A DNA stretch of 64,000 nucleotides, from contig CP121688.1 of NCBI GenBank assembly GCA_038396625.1, forward strand, positions 3,534,001-3,598,000, written 5' to 3'. The stretch is from G038396625 sp038396625 (GTDB taxonomy: Bacteria > Bacillota > Clostridia > Peptostreptococcales > Thermotaleaceae). Below are positions 42,279-50,591 of this stretch, one piece after another. The stretch's first letter is position 1. Every line of letters starts with the position of its first letter. The position numbers and the translations under genes are program-made. Under the pieces are notes generated by a model. The model saw nothing but the letters and a program-made list of their open reading frames with translations. It was not told where the DNA came from and made no database searches.

Positions 42279-44138
42279 ATGCCTAAGAATACGCAAAATC
42301 CGATGGATATAAAAGTTAAAAACAACAAGTTTTTCGATTATAACTCCTTGAGGCTTATACTCCTTGCAAGTATGACGATTATTTTAGCTGTTTTTTTAAT
42401 GGGGGGCATAAGCTATATTATTACAAAAAATGCCGTTGTAGAAAAGCTTAAAAGTAGGGATCTCTTGTATATTGCGCAATCCATTACCACAAAGATTGAT
42501 AGTCGTATTGAAAGAGCAAAGGAAACTTCTTTGATGCTGGCTAAAGATCCAGTGATTAAGGATTGGATTATAGGGATGGAAAAGGATACTTTAAAAGGTA
42601 CTTTATCTAAGCAGAGAATCGCTGAAATTGTTCATGCCTTCGACTATGATAATTCTTTTATTGTCAGTAATTTAACCTATCATTATTGGACTGAAACCGG
42701 TGAACTGATAGATGTTATGTCCATAAACGATGATGATGATTCATGGTTCTTTGATTTTATTGAAGAAAAAAAATCTATTTCTACAATAATAGATTACAAT
42801 AATGAAAGAAAGAATACCTTTGCATTTATCAACGCCTTAATGGGTGATATCAACGATCCTTTAGCCGTAGTAGGCGTAGGGATCAGTTTAGAAGATATAT
42901 CGGATGAGTTTAAAAGTTACAAATTTGGTGAGCAAAGTAATATGTGGCTTGTAGATAAAAATGCAAATATATATATTTCAGAAGACGCTATCCATTCAGG
43001 TAAAAGTCTTAGGGAGTTTGTCCCCAGTACTATTATGGACTCTATAAACTCCTTTCTTCATACAACCCTTGAACATACAAAAGTCTTAGAATACAAAAAC
43101 GCTGAGGGTATGGTCTATGATATAATTTATCAAAAACTACAGTCAACAGACTTAATGTTAGTACTGCAAATTCCTAGAAAGGAAAGTGCTGCCTTTATTG
43201 ATACGATTAAAATAAATACCCTAATCGCTTGCTTTATAGCCATTATACTTTTGGTTGTAATTTTTTATCTGATATCAAAGAAAATTGCAGACCCCTATAA
43301 AAGAGCCATTCAATTAAACCGTGAAATGGAAAGATTGGTCAATGAAAGAACCCTTGAACTTAAAGAAAAAAACCAGAAGATCATTGATAGCATAGAATAT
43401 GCACAGATGATACAGGAATCTATCCTTCCTTCTCCACAAGAAATGCAAAATATATTTGAAGATTACTTTTTATTATGGAAACCCAGAGATATTGTAGGAG
43501 GAGATTTTTACTATACCAAAAGCTTCGATAGTGGCTCTGTTTTCATTTTAGGTGATTGTACAGGCCATGGTGTTCCTGGCGCACTTATGACAATGACTGT
43601 CAATTCAATATTAAACTATATTGTTGATGAAGATAGCATTAAAAATCCTGGATATCTCCTTAAGAGATTGAACGTGGCATTAAAGCAAACACTCTACGGA
43701 AGGAACTCACTTTCCAATATAGATGATGGTTTAGATGCTGGAATTATTTATATGTCAAAAAAAGAAGGGTGTATATTTGCTGGCGCGAGGATCTCCCTTT
43801 CTATTAAAGGTGAAGATTATTTAAAAATATTTAAGGGAGATAGAAAAGGAATCGGGTATAAAAACACTGATGATACGTACAAATTTAAAAACTATAGCTT
43901 CGTGGTAAGTAAGGACGATATCTTTTATATGACAACAGATGGTTATCTTCATCAAAACGGCGGTGAAAAAAACTTTTCCTTGGGTAAAACAAAATTTAAT
44001 GAAATTATTGATGAAAGCTATCACCAAGATATGCATAAGCAAAAGCTACTATTTGAAGAAAAACTAAAGGCCTATATGAAGAATGAAGTTCAAAGAGATG
44101 ATATTACAGTTATTGGCTTCAAGCCACATAGATTATAG
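42279..44138 (+). CDS. siaA: Membrane PP2C/SpoIIE-type phosphatase with extracellular sensor (SiaA-like)
   Basis: A 619-residue protein: membrane helix near residues 29-52 (LILLASMTIILAVFLMGG), an extracytoplasmic Cache-like sensor (about 55-305), a second helix (LIACFIAIILLVVIFYLI), a coiled-coil (MERLVNERTLELKEK) and a SpoIIE phosphatase domain with GGDFYYTK and GDCTGHGVPGALMTM carrying the metal aspartates. It should dephosphorylate SiaC in response to an external signal. ATG 42279 has GAGGTG; the frame opens at a GTG at 42270. Confidence 0.88.
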   Translation: MPKNTQNPMDIKVKNNKFFDYNSLRLILLASMTIILAVFLMGGISYIITKNAVVEKLKSRDLLYIAQSITTKIDSRIERAKETSLMLAKDPVIKDWIIGMEKDTLKGTLSKQRIAEIVHAFDYDNSFIVSNLTYHYWTETGELIDVMSINDDDDSWFFDFIEEKKSISTIIDYNNERKNTFAFINALMGDINDPLAVVGVGISLEDISDEFKSYKFGEQSNMWLVDKNANIYISEDAIHSGKSLREFVPSTIMDSINSFLHTTLEHTKVLEYKNAEGMVYDIIYQKLQSTDLMLVLQIPRKESAAFIDTIKINTLIACFIAIILLVVIFYLISKKIADPYKRAIQLNREMERLVNERTLELKEKNQKIIDSIEYAQMIQESILPSPQEMQNIFEDYFLLWKPRDIVGGDFYYTKSFDSGSVFILGDCTGHGVPGALMTMTVNSILNYIVDEDSIKNPGYLLKRLNVALKQTLYGRNSLSNIDDGLDAGIIYMSKKEGCIFAGARISLSIKGEDYLKIFKGDRKGIGYKNTDDTYKFKNYSFVVSKDDIFYMTTDGYLHQNGGEKNFSLGKTKFNEIIDESYHQDMHKQKLLFEEKLKAYMKNEVQRDDITVIGFKPHRL

Positions 44139-44154
44139 AAAGGGGGGACCTTAT

Positions 44155-45780
44155 ATGAAGTATATAGACGCTGATAATAATGTATTTAAGAATGAAACAA
44201 TGATATTGGAACAGTCTATGAATGAAATCAATAAGTATAAAGCTCATGGTAGTATTCCTTTAGAAAAGTTTGTACAGTTAGCAAAAAACTATAGAGACTT
44301 ATTGAAACTTTCGAAAAAAGTATTTAAAATAAGTGATTTTCAAGGTAAAGAACTTAATGTTAAGACCAATGAAATAAATACTATTCTCAACAATTCTAAC
44401 CAAGGATTTCTTACGTTTGGAGAAAATCTTAAAGTAAATAAGCAATACAGTTCAGAATGTATTAAGATTTTCAACAAGAAAATTTCAGGAATGGATATCG
44501 CCAGCCTCTTAGCAATAGGTAATTCACAAATAGAGGAGAACTTTAACAGTATTTTAAAACAAGTATTTCATGAACCTGTTATGGAGAAGAAAAAAACTTT
44601 GCTAAAAAACTTACCAAGAATACTACATATAGGAAATAGCTTTATTGATATACGATATAGAGTTATAAACCAAGGAAATGTAAAAGAGAACGATGATTTG
44701 ATTATGATGATTCTTACAGATATAAAAGAAAGTCAAAAAGCAGAGGACCAAGTGGTTTATTTAAGCTATCATGATAAGCTTACTTCATTATATAACCGAG
44801 TATATATGGAAAGCATTATGCCCCAATTAGAATCGGCATCAGCAATGCCCTTAAGTCTAGTTATGGCTGATATGAACGGATTAAAGTTAACAAATGATGT
44901 TTTTGGCCATGAAAATGGCGATAAGCTTTTAGTTCATGCAGCAAGGATATTAAAAAACTGCTTACGTAAGAGTGATTATATTGCTAGATGGGGAGGAGAT
45001 GAGTTTCTTATCATTCTTCCTAATACTGATACACTAGAATGCAAAAACATATGTAGGCGGATTAAAGCAATATGTGGTGAGGCAGAGGCAGGCCCCATAG
45101 AGATTAGTTTATCTCTGGGAAGTGCTACGATTGAAAATACCGCTACTAAAATATCCGAATTATTAAACATCGCAGACAATCGGATGTATCGTAATAAACT
45201 TGTTGAAAGCAAGCAAATAAAAAGAAAAATAGTAATGGGAATGGAAAAGGTGTTACATACAAAATGTTTTGAAGATCCCCTTCATGTAGAAAGAGTTCAA
45301 AAAATGGCAGCTAATTTTGTGAAGTTTTTAGATTTAAATACCGAATCTATGGAACTCAAAAAACTTCCAAAGCTGGTGGCACTACATGATATTGGTAAAA
45401 TAGCTATTCCTAAAGAAATTCTTTCTAAATCAGCGCCTTTGACAGACAATGAATGGGAAATCGTAAAGAGCTATACAGAAATAGGTTTTAGAATGGCACA
45501 ATCTATTGACGAGGCTTTTATTGCCGAGAATATTTTAACCTTAAGAGAAAAGTGGGACGGAACAGGCTATCCTTATGGATTAAAACACGAAGCAATTCCT
45601 TATATTGCAAGAGTACTATCCATCGTTGAATCCTTCGATGTAATGACCCATCCACGTCCATATAAATCAGCACTTAGCAAAGAAAAGGCGCTACAAGTAT
45701 TGAAAATAAATGGCGGCAAACAATTTGATCCTACATTAGTTGATTTATTCTTAAAAAATATCGATGAAATTATGGTATAA
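44155..45780 (+). CDS. GGDEF plus HD-GYP protein, output of the Sia-like switch
   Basis: A 541-residue cytoplasmic protein. Residues 1-200 hold a helical and PAS-like region; the GGDEF domain (about 205-365) has an intact RWGGDEF active site; the HD-GYP domain (about 370-540) has HDIGKIAIP and KWDGTGYPYGLK. The usual HH-E before WDGTGYP is LREK here, so phosphodiesterase activity may be lost or altered. It probably makes and perhaps degrades cyclic dinucleotides under control of SiaC. ATG 44155 has AAGGGGGG; it follows siaA by 16 nt. Confidence 0.9.
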   Translation: MKYIDADNNVFKNETMILEQSMNEINKYKAHGSIPLEKFVQLAKNYRDLLKLSKKVFKISDFQGKELNVKTNEINTILNNSNQGFLTFGENLKVNKQYSSECIKIFNKKISGMDIASLLAIGNSQIEENFNSILKQVFHEPVMEKKKTLLKNLPRILHIGNSFIDIRYRVINQGNVKENDDLIMMILTDIKESQKAEDQVVYLSYHDKLTSLYNRVYMESIMPQLESASAMPLSLVMADMNGLKLTNDVFGHENGDKLLVHAARILKNCLRKSDYIARWGGDEFLIILPNTDTLECKNICRRIKAICGEAEAGPIEISLSLGSATIENTATKISELLNIADNRMYRNKLVESKQIKRKIVMGMEKVLHTKCFEDPLHVERVQKMAANFVKFLDLNTESMELKKLPKLVALHDIGKIAIPKEILSKSAPLTDNEWEIVKSYTEIGFRMAQSIDEAFIAENILTLREKWDGTGYPYGLKHEAIPYIARVLSIVESFDVMTHPRPYKSALSKEKALQVLKINGGKQFDPTLVDLFLKNIDEIMV

Positions 45781-45791
45781 AATTATTCATT

Positions 45792-45826
45792 TATCTAAAG
45801 ATCCAAAGGCTCTTTAGATATTTTTC
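45792..45826 (+). terminator. Terminator of the sia operon
   Basis: A 10-bp perfect stem (TATCTAAAGA 45792-45801, TCTTTAGATA 45811-45820), 9-nt loop, then TTTTTC. Confidence 0.85.
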
Positions 45827-46003
45827 TAAATCGTCATAGAAACCATTGCTTACTCTAATTTCTAAACCAATCTCATAAAACGACATTTTTTTCGTAAATT
45901 CTACTTTTTTCTCTTTCCAAATAACAGGATTTCGCTGTCATTCCGTCGAATATTTATAGTAAACATCGCCCGAAAATAGGATAGATAAAGGAGGGTTTTT
46001 TAG

Positions 46004-47992
46004 ATGTTATACTCTTTGGATGATAGAATGAAAATTGCTAATGCATGGGAAAATTTTATTTCCAATGGTACAATCGATCCAGCCCATGTCCGAAAAGTTA
46101 TTTTGCAGTCATGGCTTCGTTCAAAAAAATATAATGTTAATCCCATTTCCATAGATAAACCAATTCTTTCTGAGAAAGCATTGCAACAAAGAATTGAACG
46201 CCGTAAAGCTGTTATTAATATTGCACATCCCTACCTTCAGAATCTATATCGCTTTGTACAGGGATCTGGTTTTTATTTGATTTTTGCAGATGAACAGGGA
46301 TATCTCCTGGAACTTTTAGGCGACCCTGATACAATTGAAAGAGGTAAAAAGACAAAACTCGTTTTAGGTGCAAACCGTTGTGAAACAACAACAGGTACCA
46401 ACGCAATAGGTACCTGTCTGGCCATTGATCAACCTATTCAGATTTATGGTGAAGAGCATTACTTTAAAGAGCATCACTCTTGGACCTGCTCTGCGGCGCC
46501 TATTCATGATCCTTCTGGAAATTTATTAGGATGTATTGATATTACTGGTCCAAGGGATAAAGTACACGCCCATACTTTGGGAATGATTGTAGCTGCTGTA
46601 GATGGCATTGAAAAACAAATGCAAATGGAAAATACTTATAATATGATTTCTATTGTAAATAATCAATTACACGCTACCCTTGAATCTATGTCTGTAGGAA
46701 TCATCCTCATAGATAACGAAGGGATTATTACACAAGCCAATGATTTAGCCGTTTCTATGCTAGGAAGCAAAGATAAGGAGATTATTGGAATTTCCTTTAC
46801 ACAATTTATTACATATGAAAAAAACTCCCCAAATATCCTTCAGTTGAATGAAAATATTTATGACCATGAGATCCATTTGACTTTACCAAATAATACATTG
46901 TTAAACTGTACCCTGTCAGCCACCTTAGTGAAAGATCGGCATGGTGTCAAAACAGGACTGGTCATTACGCTAAAGGAAATCAAATTTGTTCACAAACTTA
47001 TCAATCGCATGACAGGTTCCCAAGCTCAATTCACCTTTGATAGTATCATTGGTAATTCAAAGCCTCTAGAGGAATCGATTCGGCTTGCAAAGATAGCTGC
47101 ACAAAGCCCTTCTAATGTCCTTCTGCTAGGTGAAAGTGGTACCGGAAAAGAACTGTTTGCCCAAGCTATACATAATATGAGCAATCGTTCCGATGGTCCT
47201 TTCATTGCAATCAACTGCGGTGCTTTACCAAGGGGTCTCATTGAAAGTGAGTTGTTCGGATATGAGGGCGGTGCTTTTACTGGTTCAAAAAAAGAAGGTC
47301 ACCCTGGTAAATTTGAATTGGCTAATGGCGGTACTATTTTTCTAGATGAAATTGGAGATATGCCTATTGATATTCAAGTAACTCTCTTGAGAGTGTTACA
47401 AAATAGAGAAGTACTAAGAATCGGGGGAAAGCATGCTAAGAAAATAGATGTGCGTATTATTGCAGCAACCCATAAAAACTTAGAAGAAGCTGTATATAAT
47501 AAAAGCTTTCGTAGTGATTTATATTATCGCCTTAATGTTTTTTCCATTCAGATTCCTCCGTTGAAACATAGAAAACAAGATATCCCGTTACTTGCTGATT
47601 ATTTTTTAATTAAAAGCAATATGCGTATCCATAAGCAGGTGATCGGATTTACAGATGAAGTATATGGTCTACTCACATCCTACACTTGGCCTGGCAATGT
47701 AAGAGAATTGGAAAACACCATTGAAAGAGCTGTTAATGTTGCTCAAAATAAATATGTTACCCTTGCTGATCTACCTCCTCACTTAAACAAGGACTTCGTC
47801 AATACACCTATAGCATCGCCCACACCCTCTCCTGTCTCCTCTATGCAAATTCTTGAGAGGGAAGCCATTATACAAGCTCTACAAGAAACACAGGGTAATG
47901 TTAAAAAAGCTGCTGAAATACTTTCTATTGCCAGAAGAACCCTTTATCGAAAGCTAGAGAAGTTTTCCATCGATATTGACACGTATCGATAA
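46004..47992 (+). CDS. acoR: Sigma-54-dependent activator AcoR
   Basis: A 662-residue regulator of acetoin catabolism genes. The N-terminal GAF-like sensor (about 70-200) has GANRCETTTGTNAIGTCLA (landmark GTNAIGTCLA); a PAS domain follows (about 220-320); the AAA+ domain has Walker A GESGTGKELFAQAIH and Walker B GTIFLDEIGDMP. The sigma-54 contact loop reads GAFTGS, differing from GAFTGA in the last residue. The C-terminal Fis-type HTH is AAEILSIARRTLYRKL. Ribosome site AAAGGAGGG. It is convergent with the aco operon, which has a matching sigma-54 promoter. Confidence 0.9.
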   Translation: MLYSLDDRMKIANAWENFISNGTIDPAHVRKVILQSWLRSKKYNVNPISIDKPILSEKALQQRIERRKAVINIAHPYLQNLYRFVQGSGFYLIFADEQGYLLELLGDPDTIERGKKTKLVLGANRCETTTGTNAIGTCLAIDQPIQIYGEEHYFKEHHSWTCSAAPIHDPSGNLLGCIDITGPRDKVHAHTLGMIVAAVDGIEKQMQMENTYNMISIVNNQLHATLESMSVGIILIDNEGIITQANDLAVSMLGSKDKEIIGISFTQFITYEKNSPNILQLNENIYDHEIHLTLPNNTLLNCTLSATLVKDRHGVKTGLVITLKEIKFVHKLINRMTGSQAQFTFDSIIGNSKPLEESIRLAKIAAQSPSNVLLLGESGTGKELFAQAIHNMSNRSDGPFIAINCGALPRGLIESELFGYEGGAFTGSKKEGHPGKFELANGGTIFLDEIGDMPIDIQVTLLRVLQNREVLRIGGKHAKKIDVRIIAATHKNLEEAVYNKSFRSDLYYRLNVFSIQIPPLKHRKQDIPLLADYFLIKSNMRIHKQVIGFTDEVYGLLTSYTWPGNVRELENTIERAVNVAQNKYVTLADLPPHLNKDFVNTPIASPTPSPVSSMQILEREAIIQALQETQGNVKKAAEILSIARRTLYRKLEKFSIDIDTYR

Positions 47993-48041
47993 GTTAAACT
48001 TTTATTGTGTTATAAACATCTTCGGATCAATTTAAAATACA

Positions 48042-48096
48042 AAAACTCCTCTCTGGTTTAATATTATTTCTAACGATTCCCAGAAAGGAGTTTTCT
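48042..48096. terminator. Bidirectional terminator between acoR and the aco operon
   Basis: AAAACTCCT (48042-48050) pairs with AGGAGTTTT (48086-48094), with an inner CTGG/CCAG stem, and T-runs on both sides. Confidence 0.75.
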
Positions 48097-48228
48097 TCTA
48101 TGTCGACATACACAGAAGTTATTTTACAATTGCTACAATTCATATAATTAACAGTTGTTATTTATACATTAAAAGATTTAAGTCAATTAAATAAATTAAT
48201 TTTGTTTGCACAAAATCTAGTTAGACCA

Positions 48229-49341
48229 TTAAAAGCATCTTTTGTATATTTCAGTCATCTCAGCTTCTGTAAGCTCTACATAGTTGTTATTTAGCAGTCT
48301 TTGCTGTCCTTCTATTACACTTGCACTAAACATCGCTAATTCTTCTTCCTTGATTCCGTATTCCCTTAAAGGCTTGCGTGAAAGAATTTTTTCCATTAAG
48401 TCGTACAACGCCACAAGACCTTCCTCTTCTTTTACTTCAAGAGCATCTGCAAATAGCTTTTCTAATTCATTTAACTTTCCTACCGCCTTTTTCTCCTTGT
48501 ATTTTTTTAATACAGCTGCAAACATTAGCATATTTGCTTCTCCATGGGGTATATGATACATTCCTCCTAATGGATAGCTAAGTGCATGCACAGCGGCACA
48601 GCCTGCGTTACCGAAGGCTATTCCTGCATAGTTGCTTGCTACCAAAAACTCTTTTGCTTTATCGATCCAATTCGTTTGTCCATTTTCTACAACATATTTA
48701 TATCCGTGGATAATTTTATTAATTGCACTGATTGAGAATTCTTCTGAGTGAGCTGTTGCCTTTGGTGATAGATAAGATTCCACCGCGTGGATCATTGCAT
48801 CAATGGAGCTTGTTGCAAAGAACTTGTATGGTAGTGTTTTTATCATTTCTGGTATTAGTACGGCTTCGTCTGGGTACATACTTTCTAAAGCTAATCCTTT
48901 TTTTGTCTTTAGATTTTTCAGTTCTGCAATTGTAATATTCGTAACCTCACTACCTGTACCGCATGTAGTTGGTATTACAATGAGTCCTCTTTCTTTTTTG
49001 GGCACTATTTTCCCTGTAAATATTTCTTCTGTAGCCCATTCCCCTACAAAAGTAAGTACCTTTGCAATATCTATAACTGTCCCACCACCTACAGCGATGA
49101 CTCTCGTTACGTCTGATGGAATATCCTTGCGAATTGCATCGATCATTTGGTCTGATGGCTCACCTGAACCATATTTCTCTTGGAAAATAAACTTACATGG
49201 TACGTTGCATGACTTCATAAAAGGCTCATATATGAATTCATTGGTTATGATTAAATCTTTTTTTGTCAGCTGTTTTTGTTCTGCAAATGCCACAAAAGTA
49301 TCTACGTTTACTATTTTTGTATGAATCGCGAACTCTTTCAT
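48229..49341 (-). CDS. Iron-containing alcohol dehydrogenase, 4-hydroxybutyrate dehydrogenase-like
   Basis: A 370-residue group III alcohol dehydrogenase. NAD site VIAVGGGTVIDIAKVL; metal-binding region SSIDAMIHAVESYLSP and HALSYPLGGMYHIPHGEAN. It closely resembles Clostridium kluyveri 4-hydroxybutyrate dehydrogenase (FQEKYGSGEPSDQMID, SRKPLREYGIKEEE, SVIEGQQRLLNNNY). In this operon it could instead reduce the acetaldehyde made from acetoin. ATG 49341 has GGAGG; the frame opens at 49401. It is the last gene of the aco operon. Confidence 0.85.
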   Translation of the reverse strand: MKEFAIHTKIVNVDTFVAFAEQKQLTKKDLIITNEFIYEPFMKSCNVPCKFIFQEKYGSGEPSDQMIDAIRKDIPSDVTRVIAVGGGTVIDIAKVLTFVGEWATEEIFTGKIVPKKERGLIVIPTTCGTGSEVTNITIAELKNLKTKKGLALESMYPDEAVLIPEMIKTLPYKFFATSSIDAMIHAVESYLSPKATAHSEEFSISAINKIIHGYKYVVENGQTNWIDKAKEFLVASNYAGIAFGNAGCAAVHALSYPLGGMYHIPHGEANMLMFAAVLKKYKEKKAVGKLNELEKLFADALEVKEEEGLVALYDLMEKILSRKPLREYGIKEEELAMFSASVIEGQQRLLNNNYVELTEAEMTEIYKRCF

Positions 49342-49422
49342 TTTGTTTTCCTCCAAATTCATCGTTCTAGTTTCTATCTGTTTGCATTCTAAATATTGCA
49401 AGAATTAAATCAACGAATAAAT

Positions 49423-50415
49423 TTATTCCATCATAATTGAAATAAATGTATCTAGATCTAGATTATTAAAATACATGCCTATATCCACATTTAAAAGCAA
49501 TTCTCTAATCTTACTTTCTTCATACCATTGTCCTTTAAGTAATTCTACAATTTTTTCCTGATCCTCATAAGAGAAATAATCGCCATAAAAAGCAATATCC
49601 TCAATCATTCCCTCGTTAACATTCATGTGGATTTCTATTTTCCCACATCCCTCTACTCTGCGCTCCTTTTGTATAGTATATCTAGGTGATGCGCCATAAT
49701 TCCATTCCCAAGTATCATAAACCTCTTTCTTCAGTTTATATATTTTTTCTATATCTTCATTTGTTAGATGATATTGTACAATTTCATTATTTTCAGCCAT
49801 GTTCTCAAGTAAAACCTTTTTAAACTCTTCTAAAGGAATATCCTGCTTCATATAGGATTTTACATTTGTAACTCTACTTTTAACTGATTTTAGACCCTTT
49901 GATTCTATCTTGTCTTTCGAAACAGACAGTGCTTTGCCCACAATATCCAAGTTTGAATCATATAATATGGTTCCATGATGCATAATTCTTTTACGTTTTA
50001 CATATTGCGAATTTCCTGAGAATTTCTTTCCATCTATAATAATATCGTTACGCCCATTCACTTCCGCTTCGATTTCAAATCGTTTTAATGTCTTAACGAT
50101 GGGGTCACAAAATGCCGCAAAATCTAAGTAATCATATTCATTTTCATTTACAATAAAAGTAAAGTTTAGATTTCCTAGATCGTGATACACTGCGCCTCCT
50201 CCCGAAAGTCTTCTTACTACATTTATTTTATTTTCTTTTACAAAGGTTGTATTTAGTTCTTCTATGGTATTTTGATGCTTGCCTACAACGATCGTATTGT
50301 TATTTTGCCAAAGCATAAAATATTTATTGTTCGGGTCTAAGCAGTCAAAAACATATTGCTCAAGAGCCAGATTAAAATACGGATCTACACTTGGACTTTC
50401 TATATAATACATCAT
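49423..50415 (-). CDS. lplA: Lipoate-protein ligase A
   Basis: A 330-residue ligase that attaches lipoate to lipoyl domains, here surely those of AcoC and AcoL. Motifs: RRLSGGGAVYHDLGNLNFTF (landmark RRLSGGGAVYHDLGN), GRNDIIIDGKKFSGNSQY (catalytic lysine region) and HHGTILYD. ATG 50415 has AAAGGAGAG; the frame opens at 50442. It lies between acoL and the alcohol dehydrogenase gene. Confidence 0.93.
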   Translation of the reverse strand: MMYYIESPSVDPYFNLALEQYVFDCLDPNNKYFMLWQNNNTIVVGKHQNTIEELNTTFVKENKINVVRRLSGGGAVYHDLGNLNFTFIVNENEYDYLDFAAFCDPIVKTLKRFEIEAEVNGRNDIIIDGKKFSGNSQYVKRKRIMHHGTILYDSNLDIVGKALSVSKDKIESKGLKSVKSRVTNVKSYMKQDIPLEEFKKVLLENMAENNEIVQYHLTNEDIEKIYKLKKEVYDTWEWNYGASPRYTIQKERRVEGCGKIEIHMNVNEGMIEDIAFYGDYFSYEDQEKIVELLKGQWYEESKIRELLLNVDIGMYFNNLDLDTFISIMME

Positions 50416-50548
50416 TCTCATCTCTCCTTTGGCAAAATACATTCATATAATTAGCTTAATTACTTATAAGGAAAAAAATATTCTAAACTATCTCCGATAC
50501 AAATTACCTTCACAATACATTTCTCACAGCCTTCCTAAGAATGTTGGT

Positions 50549-50583
50549 CCGCCGGCACAAGAACAAGTCTCATTCACCGGCGG
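50549..50583 (-). other. GC-rich hairpin just behind acoL
   Basis: CCGCCGG (50549-50555) and CCGGCGG (50577-50583) form a 7-bp all-GC stem 9 nt after the acoL stop, in an otherwise AT-rich sequence. No U-tract follows, so it may stabilise the upstream mRNA or attenuate lplA and adh. Confidence 0.45.
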
Positions 50584-50591
50584 TATACTCA

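Noticed and set aside
48100..48147. 14-residue ORF (MSTYTEV...) behind AAAGGAG near the acoR end
   Set aside because: The apparent ribosome site is the right arm of the bidirectional terminator, and the frame is very short.
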